Source of the DNA: Bacteroidales bacterium
GTDB taxonomy: Bacteria; Bacteroidota; Bacteroidia; Bacteroidales; UBA932
Direction: 5' to 3'
Length of the DNA stretch: 40,485 nt
Assembly: GCA_017465225.1 (NCBI GenBank)
Contig: JAFTWQ010000021.1
Coordinates: 1-40,485, forward strand
This document shows positions 32,024 through 40,485 of this stretch, one piece after another. The notes under the pieces are model-generated. The model searched no databases. It saw only the letters and a program-made list of their open reading frames with translations, and had not been told where the DNA came from. Within the stretch, counting starts at the first letter, position 1. Each line of letters starts with the position of its first letter. The translations under genes and the position numbers were made by a program.

Positions 32024-34165
32024 ATGGCAGAAAACAAGTTTGAAAATCTCAGCAGGTTCGCTGTCAATCTCAATGAGAGGGCGGCGCAGGGAAAGCTCGA
32101 TCCTGTTATCGGCAGGGACGAGGAAATCCGTAGGGTTTTGCAGATTCTCAGCAGGAGAACGAAGAACAACCCTATCCTGGTCGGTGAGCCGGGAGTAGGA
32201 AAGACTGCGATTTCGGAGGGAATCGCACAGAAGCTCGTGGACGGCGATGTGCCTGAAAACCTCAAGAGCAGAAAGATATACTCTCTTGATCTGGGCGCAC
32301 TTATCGCCGGTGCAAAATATCAGGGTGAATTCGAGGAAAGACTCAAGGGAGTCGTTAAGGAGGTGGTCGACAGCGAGGGAGAAGTGATCCTTTTCATCGA
32401 TGAGATCCATACTCTGGTAGGAGCAGGCCGTACGTCGGGAGCGATGGACGCTTCAAACATCCTGAAGCCGGCTCTTGCAAGGGGAGAGCTCCGTACCATC
32501 GGTTCCACTACCCTGGACGAGTATCAGAAATATTTCGAGACAGACAAGGCGCTTGAGCGCCGTTTCCAGATGGTCATGGTAGATGAGCCTTCCCCAGCAG
32601 CATCGATTTCCATCATGAGAGGGTTGAAGGAGCGTTATGAGAACCATCATAAGGTCCGCATCGAGGATGATGCCCTTATTGCGGCTGTGGAACTTTCACA
32701 CCGTTACATCACCAACCGTTTCCTTCCGGACAAGGCCATCGACCTTGTGGATGAGGCCGCGTCGAAGCTTCGTCTCGAGATGAATTCCGTGCCCGAGCCT
32801 ATTGCGGAGCTTGAGAGCCGTATCCGTCAGCTGGAGATCGAACGCGAGGCGATCAAGAGGGAAGGTGTGTCGCTTAAGGTAGATAAGATCAAGGAGGAGC
32901 TCAAGGCCTTGAATGCGGAACGTGACGATCTTCGCAAGCGTTGGGACGAGGAGAAGGGCATCCTGTCGGAGCTTCAGCACCAGAGGCAGAAGATAGAGGA
33001 CTACAGGATCGAAGCTCATAATGCGGAAAGGACCGGCGATTATGGTAAGGTCGCCGAGATCCGTTATGGAAAGATGGCGGAAGCCCAGAAGAAGATCGAT
33101 GAGCTTACAGCCCGTCAGGCTGCCATCAAGGACCCTATCATCACGGAGGCTGTGACTCCGGAGGATATCGCCGAGGTCGTGGCTAAATGGACCGGCATTC
33201 CTGTACGCAGGATGCTCGAAAGCGAAAGGGAGAAGCTGCTCCGGATGGAGGCCGAGCTTCATAAGAGGGTTGTGGGTCAGGATATGGCTATTGAGGCCGT
33301 TGCAGATGCGGTGCGTCGTTCGCGTGCAGGCCTTCAGAATGAAAAGAGGCCTATCGGTTCATTCCTTTTCATGGGTACGACTGGTGTCGGAAAGACCGAA
33401 CTTGCGAAGGCTCTGGCCGAGTTCCTCTTCAATGACGAGAACATGATGACACGTATCGACATGAGCGAGTATCAGGAGAGGCATTCCGTGAGCCGTCTCG
33501 TAGGTGCGCCTCCGGGATATGTTGGTTATGACGAGGGTGGACAGCTGACTGAGGCCGTAAGGCGCAAGCCGTATTCGGTGGTGCTTCTTGATGAGATCGA
33601 AAAGGCGCATCCTGATGTGTTCAACACCCTTCTCCAGGTGCTCGATGACGGCCGTCTGACCGACAACAAGGGACGTACGGTAGATTTCAAGAACACGATA
33701 CTTATCATGACATCGAATGTCGGTGCGGATATCATCCAGACCTTCATGGAGCATCTTCCCGTTGAGGGCGAAGAACGGCAGACCATGCTTGCAGACTGCC
33801 GCAATGAGGTGCTTGAGGTCCTGAAACGCACTGTCCGTCCGGAATTCCTCAACAGGATCGACGAGGTCATAATGTTCGAGCCTCTCTCGCAGAACGACAT
33901 CAGGGAGATCCTCCGCATGCAGATGCGTGATCTTCAGGCCAAGCTTTCGGAGAACGGCGTGACCGTGGAGTTCACAGCGGAATTCGAGGATTACATGAGC
34001 ACCAAGGGCTATGAGCCTGCATACGGCGCCCGCCCTATCAAGCGTCTCATGCAGAAGGAACTGATAAACATCCTTGCCAAGTCCATCCTTGACGGCCATG
34101 TCCGCCGCGACTCCGTCATCATGATCGGTGTCCAGGACGGCCAGATCACCGTCAGTGACAAATGA
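32024..34165 (+). CDS. clpB: ClpB-type disaggregase lacking the N-terminal domain
   Basis: A 713-residue AAA+ chaperone. It begins directly before the first ATPase domain ([19 protein letters not shown]) and shows Walker A GEPGVGKT near residue 53. A coiled-coil M domain follows at about 257-360 ([38 protein letters not shown]), which separates ClpB from ClpA/C. The second ATPase domain has Walker A GTTGVGKT near 450, then [11 protein letters not shown] and NRIDEVIMF. Full-length ClpB is about 860 residues; the ~145-residue Clp_N domain is missing and no coding sequence for it lies upstream. ATG 32024 is chosen over a TTG at 31970. It works with DnaK to rescue aggregates. Confidence 0.93.
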   Translation: MAENKFENLSRFAVNLNERAAQGKLDPVIGRDEEIRRVLQILSRRTKNNPILVGEPGVGKTAISEGIAQKLVDGDVPENLKSRKIYSLDLGALIAGAKYQGEFEERLKGVVKEVVDSEGEVILFIDEIHTLVGAGRTSGAMDASNILKPALARGELRTIGSTTLDEYQKYFETDKALERRFQMVMVDEPSPAASISIMRGLKERYENHHKVRIEDDALIAAVELSHRYITNRFLPDKAIDLVDEAASKLRLEMNSVPEPIAELESRIRQLEIEREAIKREGVSLKVDKIKEELKALNAERDDLRKRWDEEKGILSELQHQRQKIEDYRIEAHNAERTGDYGKVAEIRYGKMAEAQKKIDELTARQAAIKDPIITEAVTPEDIAEVVAKWTGIPVRRMLESEREKLLRMEAELHKRVVGQDMAIEAVADAVRRSRAGLQNEKRPIGSFLFMGTTGVGKTELAKALAEFLFNDENMMTRIDMSEYQERHSVSRLVGAPPGYVGYDEGGQLTEAVRRKPYSVVLLDEIEKAHPDVFNTLLQVLDDGRLTDNKGRTVDFKNTILIMTSNVGADIIQTFMEHLPVEGEERQTMLADCRNEVLEVLKRTVRPEFLNRIDEVIMFEPLSQNDIREILRMQMRDLQAKLSENGVTVEFTAEFEDYMSTKGYEPAYGARPIKRLMQKELINILAKSILDGHVRRDSVIMIGVQDGQITVSDK

Positions 34166-34190
34166 TGCGTGGAGCGTAACTAATTGTAGT

Positions 34191-34254
34191 TCAGTAATAT
34201 GCTAGAAGCCACGTGCTCCCCTTTGGCGGCACGTGGCTTCTAGCATATTGCTGA
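34191..34254. terminator. 26-bp near-perfect inverted repeat between clpB and yqeY
   Basis: Positions 34191-34216 pair with 34229-34254: 21 consecutive matched pairs next to the loop, one T-G mismatch, then four more pairs. The loop is TCCCCTTTGGCG and the inner arm contains GAAGCCACGTGC. It lies between the convergent clpB and yqeY genes, so it probably ends both transcripts. It lacks strong T tracts. Confidence 0.55.
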
Positions 34255-34287
34255 TAATCAGGGGGTTACACTCCACGGATAAACCGA

Positions 34288-34731
34288 TTAAGAGAGCAGT
34301 TTCTTGACCATTGCGGAGATGGCTCGTCCGTCTGCGAGGCCGGCGAGCTTCTTTGTGGCAACGCCCATGACCTTGCCCATTTCCTGTGGCTTGGTGGCTC
34401 CGACTTCAGCGATGATCTTTGCAAGTTCGGCTTCGAGCTCGGTCTCTGAAAGCTGTTTAGGAAGATATACCTCCATTGCAGCTGCTTCAGCGAGTTCGTT
34501 TTCCGCAAGTTCAGGGCGTCCGGCGTCGTTGTACTGCTGGGCGCTTTCCTTGCGCTGCTTGACGAGTTTCTGGATGATCTTGACGATGGCTGCATCATCG
34601 ACTTCTCCTGTTGCTCCTTCTGCGGTCTTGGCGAGCATGATGGCTGCCTTGATGGCTCTGAGCGATGCGAGACGTACGGTCTCCTTTGCTTTCATTGCCG
34701 ATACCATGTCGGCCTGTATTCTTTTTTCCAT
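34288..34731 (-). CDS. yqeY: GatB/YqeY domain protein
   Basis: A 147-residue protein of the YqeY family, similar to the C-terminal domain of the GatB subunit of Asp/Glu-tRNA amidotransferase. The helical pattern is clear: IQADMVSAMKAKETVRLASLRAIKAAI, then VKQRKESAQQYNDAGRPELAENELAE, LPKQLSETELEAEL and MGKVMGVATKKLAG. The family is thought to bind tRNA or help in amide-tRNA synthesis, but its cellular role is not settled. Its length is exactly typical. It is the last gene of the minus-strand series, 41 bases after the mannose-1-phosphate guanylyltransferase gene. Confidence 0.92.
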   Translation of the reverse strand: MEKRIQADMVSAMKAKETVRLASLRAIKAAIMLAKTAEGATGEVDDAAIVKIIQKLVKQRKESAQQYNDAGRPELAENELAEAAAMEVYLPKQLSETELEAELAKIIAEVGATKPQEMGKVMGVATKKLAGLADGRAISAMVKKLLS

Positions 34732-34748
34732 ATGGTGTTTCTTTTAGG

Positions 34749-34767
34749 TCCCCGATCAGACCGGGGA
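34749..34767. repeat. Intergenic REP-like palindrome
   Basis: TCCCCGATCAGACCGGGGA between manC and yqeY. Reversed, it matches the palindrome found in the three receptor STN domains at 17 of 19 positions, showing that the same element family occurs both between and within genes. Confidence 0.6.
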
Positions 34768-34772
34768 GACTG

Positions 34773-35867
34773 TTAACGATACTTTTCAAATTCCGGCATT
34801 GCTATGCCCGAGATGAAATCCTTGAATTTCTTGTCGTCCTTCGGACAGATGACCAGCACGTCGTCGGTATCGATGACCATGTAGTCCTCGAGCCCCTTGA
34901 TTGCAATGAGCTTCTTCTTTTCTGGAGAAACGACGAGTACATCCCTGGATCCCTCGATGAGCGTCTTTTCAGCGCTGATGGCATTGCCGTCCGCATCTTT
35001 CGGGATGTAGTTGTAGAGCGATTCCCATGTTCCGATGTCCTGCCATCCGAATTTCGCAGGGTATATCCATGCCCTGTCGGTGCGTTCCATGACTCCGTAT
35101 CCGATGGATATGTTCATGCATCCGGTGTAGGCTCTCTGGATGAATTCGTTCTCGACCTTCGTTCCGATCGCCGACTCCCATCCGGTGAACTGCCCTGTGA
35201 CTTCCGGGAGATGCTTCTCCATTTCCTGCCTGATGGTCTGTGCCTTCCAGAGGAAGATTCCGGCATTCCAGAGGAATTCTCCGGTTCCGATGAATACCTT
35301 TGCGAGCTCCCTGTCCGGCTTCTCCGTGAATGTCTTGATCTGGAGCGGCTCGTTGCTCATGTAGGCATCCTTGCCTCCGCAGGCCTGGACATATCCGTAG
35401 TTTGTGTCTGGCCTTGTCGGCACGATTCCGAGGGTCATGAGCACGTCCTTTTCGGCTACATGTCTGAATGCGTCGTTGATCGTCTCGGCGAAGAGTCCGT
35501 CATCGGTGATGATGTGATCGGCCGGAGAGACTACGACCATTGCGTCCGGATCCCTCTTGAGAAGGGTGTAGGTCGCATATGCGAGACATGGGGCCGTGTT
35601 CCTGCTGTAAGGCTCGAGAAGGAGATTCCTTTCCTCAAGCTCGGGAAGCTGTTCCCTCACCAGACCCTCATACCTTGCTGCGGTCACTACAATGATGTTT
35701 TCCTGGGGAACGATTGTCTTGAACCTGTCGTATGTCTGGCGGATGAATGTCTTGCCCGTATCGGCTACATCAAGAAACTGCTTTGGCTTGGCTGCCTTGC
35801 TGATGGGCCAGAAACGGGTTCCGAGTCCTCCTGCCAGAATCACACAATAGCGGTTGGTCATGTTCAT
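34773..35867 (-). CDS. manC: Mannose-1-phosphate guanylyltransferase
   Basis: A 364-residue GDP-mannose pyrophosphorylase that makes GDP-mannose from GTP and mannose-1-phosphate for surface glycans. The signature loop is LAGGLGTRFWPISKAAKPKQF; the rest of the fold includes ENIIVVTAARYEGLV, LLEPYSRNTAPCLAYA, VVSPADHIITDDGLF, FTEKPDRELAKVFI, LWNAGIFLW and the late DIGTWESLYNYI. It is a single-domain enzyme with no phosphomannose isomerase fusion. ATG 35867 is used (alternative 35861). It follows yraN by 18 bases. Confidence 0.93.
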   Translation of the reverse strand: MNMTNRYCVILAGGLGTRFWPISKAAKPKQFLDVADTGKTFIRQTYDRFKTIVPQENIIVVTAARYEGLVREQLPELEERNLLLEPYSRNTAPCLAYATYTLLKRDPDAMVVVSPADHIITDDGLFAETINDAFRHVAEKDVLMTLGIVPTRPDTNYGYVQACGGKDAYMSNEPLQIKTFTEKPDRELAKVFIGTGEFLWNAGIFLWKAQTIRQEMEKHLPEVTGQFTGWESAIGTKVENEFIQRAYTGCMNISIGYGVMERTDRAWIYPAKFGWQDIGTWESLYNYIPKDADGNAISAEKTLIEGSRDVLVVSPEKKKLIAIKGLEDYMVIDTDDVLVICPKDDKKFKDFISGIAMPEFEKYR

Positions 35868-35885
35868 TATGATGTGTTTTTATTT

Positions 35886-36275
35886 TTATATATATAAAGG
35901 TATATATGCCTGGGGGAACCATTCCACGGTCCATTCATCTCCCTTGAATGTAATGGCCGCTATGTCAAAATGGCACTCGTGGTTTCCGTACGGCAATCCG
36001 TTCTTTGTCTTCAGATATCCAAGTGCGGCTTTCGCGATGCGCCTCTGCTTCGCCCTGTCCACATTGTCCTGGGGAGGCGCCTGGATGCTCTGCCTGCGGG
36101 TCTTCACTTCCACAAAATGTATTCCATCAGGGTCGAAGGAGATGATGTCGATCTCCAGATGTCCGCTCCTCCAGTTCCTTTCCAGAATGGTGTGCCCCAT
36201 GTCCCGGAGCATACCGCATGCGATATCTTCCCCTCTCTTGCCTAAGGTCTGTCTGATGTCTCCTTCACCTTCCAT
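35886..36275 (-). CDS. yraN: YraN/UPF0102 family nuclease-like protein
   Basis: A 129-residue protein with the family blocks LGKRGEDIACGMLRDMGHTILERNW, then HLEIDIISFDPDGIHFVEVKTR, a PD-(D/E)xK-type Asp...Glu-x-Lys core, and KQRRIAKAALGYL. The family fold suggests DNA or RNA cleavage or recombination, but no activity has been firmly assigned. ATG 36275 is the only sensible start, so its first 34 bases overlap the end of the lipoprotein gene upstream. Confidence 0.92.
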   Translation of the reverse strand: MEGEGDIRQTLGKRGEDIACGMLRDMGHTILERNWRSGHLEIDIISFDPDGIHFVEVKTRRQSIQAPPQDNVDRAKQRRIAKAALGYLKTKNGLPYGNHECHFDIAAITFKGDEWTVEWFPQAYIPLYI

Positions 36276-36664
36276 TCTCCCTCCTCCTTCTTCAGTATGA
36301 TCAGTTTTCCTTTCCTGTTTCCGTCGAAGCCGATCGAACAGAACAGGTGTCTTTCGTCACCCTCCTTTACGATGTCGTCGACAGTGAACTCAATTTCCGA
36401 AAGCATCTGCGATGCGATGCTGAATGCGCTGCTGTCCTGCTTTTCAAGCATTTCCCATGCCTCTTTCTGTCCATCGATATAGCCCTTCATCGCGACAGTG
36501 TCGCAAAGAGCCCAGGCCTGGCCGAACTCACCTCCGGCAACCGCCCTGCAGAAACTCTCCGCCACCTCTTCCGGCCCCATCGCCTTCTTCTCCTCTGCGT
36601 TACCGCACCCGTGAATAAGGGTGCAGATTCCGATCAGTGCAACAATAGATATCTTACTTTTCAT
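36242..36664 (-). CDS. DUF4878-like lipoprotein
   Basis: A 140-residue lipoprotein, MKSKISIVALIGICTLIHGC (Cys20). The mature domain has a conserved-looking start GPEEVAESFCRAVAGGEFGQAWALCD and ends VDDIVKEGDERHLFCSIGFDGNRKGKLIILKKEEGEWKV, the pattern of the DUF4878 / NTF2-like lipoproteins common in Bacteroidota. The function is unknown. Its last 34 bases overlap the yraN start. Confidence 0.75.
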   Translation of the reverse strand: MKSKISIVALIGICTLIHGCGNAEEKKAMGPEEVAESFCRAVAGGEFGQAWALCDTVAMKGYIDGQKEAWEMLEKQDSSAFSIASQMLSEIEFTVDDIVKEGDERHLFCSIGFDGNRKGKLIILKKEEGEWKVKETSDRP

Positions 36665-36684
36665 TTTTTGTTATTAATCTGTTT

Positions 36685-36714
36685 AAAGATCCTTCGCTTC
36701 GCTCAGGATGACAT
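36685..36714. repeat. REP-like element between mutS2 and the lipoprotein gene
   Basis: The sequence AAAGATCCTTCGCTTCGCTC then AGGATGACAT contains ATCCT and AGGAT arms around a TCGCTTCGCTC loop. It is of the same style as the sequence in the DUF4249 signal region at 17783-17840. It fills most of the 79-base gap. Confidence 0.55.
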
Positions 36715-36743
36715 GTGATGAATGTTCAGGATGGCAGTTGGCG

Positions 36744-39320
36744 TTATTCAAATGTCACGATAGTGACCCCTGTGCCACCGAACTGTATATGCTCATCCTT
36801 AACACCCGCTACCCCGGGAATCGTCCTGATAAGCTTCTGAAGCTCATCACGAAGCACTCCCGTACCCTTTCCATGTATGATCCTCACGCTCGGCACCCCA
36901 AGCATCACAGCATCATCCACATATCTTGTAACCTTCTCCACGGCATCATTCAGCCTCTCGCCCCTTACATCCATCTCGGTGCTGAAACTCAGCTTCCTCT
37001 CGCTGATAGATGAATCGAAACGGATTGCCGAAACCGGCCTTGCAGTCTCCTTCACGGCACTCTTGAACTCGTTGGACGTGATCCTCTCGACCTTGTCGAG
37101 CGGCATCTTGCTGCTGATGTTTCCGATGGCTACCACAACAGCCTTTGCCGACACCTTCTGCACCTCGCCGACCATTCCGTTCTCCTTCACACGCACTTTC
37201 TCGCCGGCCTTGAGAGGAGCTGACCTGAATGCCTCTATCCTCTCCCTTTCCGCCTGCTGCTCCATCTGCTCCTGCATGGCCTTGTCGTCAGCCTTCTTCG
37301 CCTTCCTCTGCTTCTGACGCTCCTTCCGTGCATCGATCTGCTTTATCTTGCGCTCGATATAATCGTCCTTCTCCTTCTGCTCCTTCTCTTTTCTTGCAGC
37401 CAGGATGGACATGAAATCCTGAAGCTCCTTTCTGGCCTCCTGGGTCTCCTCCTTGGCTGCCTGGGACTCCTTGATGGTCTTGATAGTGTTCTCTACCTGC
37501 CTGTTGGCCCCCTTGATGATCTCCTCAGCCTCTTTCTTCGCCTCATCGAGGATGTCCTTCTTGAGCTGCTTGATCTGCTGGAGCTCCTTCTGGTATTTGT
37601 CGGTGATGTTCTCGAGCGTCCTGTCGGTATGCTTGATGCGTTCGAGCTTCTCATCGAGAGCCTTCCTGTTGCGCGCTATCTTGCGGAGATTGCGCTCTAT
37701 GCCCACGAACTCCTCTCCCGCACGGTTCTCCGCGTCCTTGATTATAGCCTCCGGAAGTCCCATCTTGCGGGCCAGCTCGAAGGCGAACGAATTGCCCGGC
37801 AGGCCCATCTCGAGCTTGAAGAGCGGCGCGATGTTCTTCACATCGAACATCATGGCTCCGTTTATTACTCCTGTGTCAGCGGAAGCATAGAGCTTGAGGT
37901 TGGTGTAGTGGGTGGTGATCACTCCGTATGTGCCTCTCTTGTCGAGTTCGCTGAGGATGGCCTCGGCGATCGCTCCTCCGGCTGCAGGCTCGGTACCCGA
38001 TCCGAACTCATCTATGAGCACGAGGGTCTTCCCGTCAGCCTTTGTGAGCATCTCCTTCATGTTGACAAGGAAGGAACTGTATGTACTGAGGTCGTTTTCA
38101 AGGGACTGGTCGTCTCCTATGTCGACCATGATCCTGTCGAAGACAAGCATTTCCGAAGTCTCGGAGGTAGGGATGAGCATTCCCCACTGGAACATGTACT
38201 GGAGAAGTCCGACCGTCTTGAGGCATACGGACTTTCCGCCGGCGTTCGGGCCCGAGATGAGCAGGATGCGCTTTTCAGGCGTCAGCGTCGCTGTGAGCGG
38301 GACGATTTCCTTCTTTTCCTTCCGGAGAGCCCTTTCGAGCAGAGGATGCCTTGCCTTGCGAAGGTTCATCTGTCCGTCGTCGGAGATGATCGGCATGCCT
38401 GCGATGAAATCGAGGGCGATCTGGGCCTTCGCCATGATGAAGTCGATCTCTCCGAGATATTTCGCCGCGTTCAGGAGGTCCGGAATATAAGGGCGGAGGA
38501 AGTCGGTGAATTCGAGGAGGATGCGCACGATCTCCCTCTGTTCGGAGAAACGCAGCTCCTTGATCTGGTTGTCCAGCTCCACCACTTCGGCCGGCTCGAT
38601 GAAGGCCGTCTTTCCTGTTGCAGATTCGTCATATATGAATCCTGCGATCCTCTTCTTGTTGGCGGCGCTTACCGGAATCAGCATCTTTCCGTCGCGTACG
38701 GACACTCCAGCGTCACTGTCCACGATGCCTTCCTCCTGCGCCTTCCTGAGGATTGCGCTCATTCTGCGTGATATGGCCCCTTCCTTCTCGCGAAGCGATT
38801 TCCTTATGCTGTAAAGCTCGTCGGAAGCTGTGTCCTTCACGTCGCCGTAGCGGTCGAGGATAAGGTCGATCCTGCGCTGAACTTCAGGGAAGCCCATTAT
38901 ATGCGCGCTCATCCTCTTGAGGTTGGGATATACCCCGTCCTTGATGCCCTCGAAGAATGATGTCACCTTCCTCAATGTCTCGAGCATGGTCTTCAGCTTC
39001 CGGAGTGAAAGCAGATCTATCGCCGCCGAGCTTCTTTCAAGCGGCTTCAGGAAATCTATGCAGTCTATGAAACCGCCTGACGGGAAGCTGTCCTCAAACA
39101 TCATGATGAGGCGCATCTCGTCGGTAAGCAGCAGACGTTTGCGTATGTGGGAAGGATTGGTCGAAAAGGTTTCAGTCGCTGTCCTTTCCGCCGCGTATGC
39201 TGTAGAGCATCTGTCGGAGATTATGTTCCTTATGCGGTCAAATCCGATCTTCTGCTCCAGCCTTCTGTCTATTGTTCTCTTCTTCTCTTCCAAATCTTTA
39301 TGTCTCTTACTCTTCTCCAA
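36744..39320 (-). CDS. mutS2: Endonuclease MutS2
   Basis: An 858-residue MutS2 with a core domain (KIGFDRIRNIISDRCSTAYA), a clamp/helical region, and a MutS ATPase with Walker A SGPNAGGKS near residue 355, DIGDDQSLENDLSTYSSFL and LIDEFGSGTEPAAG. A long charged coiled coil (about 510-690), a KOW-like region and the C-terminal Smr nuclease domain (LSFSTEMDVRGERL, RIIHGKGTGVLRDEL) follow. MutS2 acts on branched DNA and, in Firmicutes, on stalled ribosomes. There is no ATG at the start: the frame begins at TTG 39320, or at TTG 39293 (MEEKKRTIDRRLEQKIGFD), which fits the family better and avoids overlapping cdaA. Confidence 0.93.
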   Translation of the reverse strand: MEKSKRHKDLEEKKRTIDRRLEQKIGFDRIRNIISDRCSTAYAAERTATETFSTNPSHIRKRLLLTDEMRLIMMFEDSFPSGGFIDCIDFLKPLERSSAAIDLLSLRKLKTMLETLRKVTSFFEGIKDGVYPNLKRMSAHIMGFPEVQRRIDLILDRYGDVKDTASDELYSIRKSLREKEGAISRRMSAILRKAQEEGIVDSDAGVSVRDGKMLIPVSAANKKRIAGFIYDESATGKTAFIEPAEVVELDNQIKELRFSEQREIVRILLEFTDFLRPYIPDLLNAAKYLGEIDFIMAKAQIALDFIAGMPIISDDGQMNLRKARHPLLERALRKEKKEIVPLTATLTPEKRILLISGPNAGGKSVCLKTVGLLQYMFQWGMLIPTSETSEMLVFDRIMVDIGDDQSLENDLSTYSSFLVNMKEMLTKADGKTLVLIDEFGSGTEPAAGGAIAEAILSELDKRGTYGVITTHYTNLKLYASADTGVINGAMMFDVKNIAPLFKLEMGLPGNSFAFELARKMGLPEAIIKDAENRAGEEFVGIERNLRKIARNRKALDEKLERIKHTDRTLENITDKYQKELQQIKQLKKDILDEAKKEAEEIIKGANRQVENTIKTIKESQAAKEETQEARKELQDFMSILAARKEKEQKEKDDYIERKIKQIDARKERQKQRKAKKADDKAMQEQMEQQAERERIEAFRSAPLKAGEKVRVKENGMVGEVQKVSAKAVVVAIGNISSKMPLDKVERITSNEFKSAVKETARPVSAIRFDSSISERKLSFSTEMDVRGERLNDAVEKVTRYVDDAVMLGVPSVRIIHGKGTGVLRDELQKLIRTIPGVAGVKDEHIQFGGTGVTIVTFE

Positions 39321-40122
39321 GGGATGTGTTCAGGAGAAGCTTCAGTTCGTTGATGTTCGTGATAGGCGTCACTTTCCCCGCCTTGACAAAGGATATCCTA
39401 CCGGTCTCTTCCGAAACCACCACGGCATCCGCGTCCGTCTCTTCGGTAATGCCGATCGCCGCCTTGTGCCTCATTCCGTAGCTTGCCGGGATGTCTGTCC
39501 TTTCGGTGATCGGAAGGGTGCATCGTGCAGCTACTATGCGGCCTCCGGAGATGATGAGGGCTCCGTCATGCAGAGGCGAGTTCTTGAAGAAGAGGTTCAT
39601 GATCAGACGGCGGTGGATTGCCGCATCGATGCGGTCTCCCGTGCTGATGATCTCTTCAAGTGACGCCTTGTGGGCGATGACGATGAGGGCTCCGGTCTTG
39701 TCTTCGGACATTCTGCGGCATGCTTCCGTAAGGTCGTTGACGGCCTCGCTTCCGCTGATGTTGGTGCTTTTGGCTCCTCCGCCGATGCTGCGGATCCTGT
39801 CGAGGATGGCACGGCCCTGGGCGCTGTTCATGTATCTGCTTCCGAGCTGCATCAGGAATTTCCTGATCTCCGGCTGGAATATCACGATGAGGGCGATGAG
39901 TCCGACGTCGAGCACGGTCTCCATGATGTTGGTCATGAGCCTCATGTTGAATGCGGATACGATGACCCTGATCACATAAAGTGATATGATGGCGACGAAG
40001 ATGCTCATCGCCGAAGTGCCTCTGATCCAGCGGAAGATGATGTAGATCAGCAGAGCGAGCAGAAGTATGTCCAGGATGTCTGCGAATGAGATCTGCAGAA
40101 AACCGAAGATTGCCAGTATCAT
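39307..40122 (-). CDS. cdaA: Diadenylate cyclase CdaA
   Basis: A 271-residue membrane enzyme that joins two ATP into cyclic di-AMP. The N-terminal ~80 residues form three membrane helices. The DAC domain shows the DGA motif in SPLHDGALII (Asp186) and the RHxAA motif in YGMRHKAAIGI (about 218-222), followed by DADAVVVSEETGRIS, the metal and nucleotide site. A divergent promoter pair separates it from rplC. mutS2 follows with little or no gap, so DNA-repair and second-messenger genes are co-transcribed here. Confidence 0.95.
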   Translation of the reverse strand: MILAIFGFLQISFADILDILLLALLIYIIFRWIRGTSAMSIFVAIISLYVIRVIVSAFNMRLMTNIMETVLDVGLIALIVIFQPEIRKFLMQLGSRYMNSAQGRAILDRIRSIGGGAKSTNISGSEAVNDLTEACRRMSEDKTGALIVIAHKASLEEIISTGDRIDAAIHRRLIMNLFFKNSPLHDGALIISGGRIVAARCTLPITERTDIPASYGMRHKAAIGITEETDADAVVVSEETGRISFVKAGKVTPITNINELKLLLNTSLGEE

Positions 40123-40142
40123 ATACCTTTATTATATCCGCG

Positions 40143-40171
40143 CAAAGATAGTAATAATAATGCTACACAAA
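40143..40171 (-). promoter_or_regulatory. Promoter of the cdaA-mutS2 operon
   Basis: On the minus strand TTTG (40171-40168) and TATCTTTG (40150-40143) are 17 bases apart, a good Bacteroidota promoter. The ATG at 40122 is 20 bases downstream. Confidence 0.65.
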
Positions 40172-40200
40172 AAGTTATTAACAATTTTTTCACGTAAAAT

Positions 40201-40231
40201 GTTGAAAATAAAGATATTATTCGTATATTTG
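40201..40231 (+). promoter_or_regulatory. Promoter of the rplC ribosomal operon
   Basis: GTTG at 40201-40204 and TATATTTG at 40224-40231 are exactly 19 bases apart. The leader before the rplC ATG would be about 55 bases. A strong promoter here fits a ribosomal protein operon. Confidence 0.7.
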
Positions 40232-40293
40232 CAGCCCGCAAAAATGTGAAGCGGGATATAAAGTATTTATAATCAATCAATTAAACAAAACCA

Positions 40294-40485
40294 ATGCCTG
40301 GATTAATTGGAAAGAAAATCGGAATGACTTCCGTTTTCGGTGCCGATGGAAAGAATATTCCATGCACCGTTATTGAGGCTGGTCCATGTGTAGTTACGCA
40401 GATTCGTACAGTAGAGAAAGATGGTTATGCCGCTGTACAGCTTGCCTATGACGAAATTTCAGAAAAGCATGCCAGCAAGGCTCTC
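40294..40485 (+). CDS. rplC: 50S ribosomal protein L3 (partial, cut by window end)
   Basis: The first 64 codons of ribosomal protein L3: [20 protein letters not shown], then [20 protein letters not shown] and [11 protein letters not shown]. The GKKIGMT start and the EAGPCVVTQ block are diagnostic. L3 is an early assembly protein of the large subunit. It is normally second in the S10 operon after rpsJ, but only 171 bases separate it from the divergent cdaA gene, and no S10 coding sequence is present. Confidence 0.95.
   Translation, partial: MPGLIGKKIGMTSVFGADGKNIPCTVIEAGPCVVTQIRTVEKDGYAAVQLAYDEISEKHASKAL

Noticed and set aside
34665-35897. 410-residue plus-strand open frame opposite manC
   Set aside because: It lies fully antisense to a clear mannose-1-phosphate guanylyltransferase and its translation shows no domain pattern.
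37629-38771. 380-residue plus-strand open frame opposite mutS2
   Set aside because: Antisense shadow of the MutS2 ATPase region, Arg/Glu/Asp-rich with no recognisable motif.

Overview
The window looks like a chromosomal segment of a Bacteroidales bacterium (phylum Bacteroidota) of medium G+C. The evidence is in the gene families: DUF4249 lipoproteins paired with TonB-dependent receptors, an ECF sigma/FecR pair, LytS/LytTR two-component proteins, Bacteroidota-type LptE, and an OmpA-like lipoprotein with a TPR-like tail. Many intergenic regions carry the Bacteroidota -7 promoter element TANNTTTG, sometimes with a TTTG-like -33 element about 19 bases upstream. I cannot name genus or species from the sequence alone.

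Layout. 1-4303: the tail of an unknown gene, a perfect 40-bp palindrome, a carbohydrate-binding-domain lipoprotein, a LytS-type histidine kinase with a His/Met-rich periplasmic loop, its LytTR response regulator, and a small 11-residue-repeat protein. 4425-9331: envelope and housekeeping genes (secreted PHP phosphoesterase, PagL-like outer-membrane lipid A deacylase candidate, three small envelope proteins, aminoacyl-tRNA deacylase). 9473-13514: a 51-residue membrane protein, a LysR regulator divergent from an SLC13/DASS carboxylate transporter, and rmuC.

13600-27096 is the most distinctive part: a tightly packed, probably single transcription unit. It encodes a small membrane protein, an ECF sigma factor, a FecR anti-sigma factor and three tandem uptake modules. 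Each module has an STN-domain TonB-dependent receptor plus a DUF4249 surface lipoprotein, and the first two also have an unrelated extra lipoprotein. The receptor barrels have diverged, but their STN signalling segments remain nearly identical. A REP-like palindrome and a 21-bp tandem repeat (3, 0 and 1 copies) are read in frame inside the STN domain. The first receptor is broken by a single-base frameshift. I infer one sigma/anti-sigma pair that listens to three receptors for related but different ligands.

27097-40485: a repeat-rich intergenic region, then a minus-strand OmpA-like lipoprotein divergent from a sigma-54-type regulator / lptE / TPR / secG operon. Next come clpB without its N-terminal domain and a convergent minus-strand group read as cdaA - mutS2 - DUF4878-like lipoprotein - yraN - GDP-mannose pyrophosphorylase - yqeY. 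The window ends inside rplC, which here starts its operon with its own promoter and no rpsJ directly upstream. No tRNA, rRNA, CRISPR array, insertion sequence or phage gene was recognised. No stretch over 300 bases lacks a gene; the longest gene-free stretch is 27097-27367.
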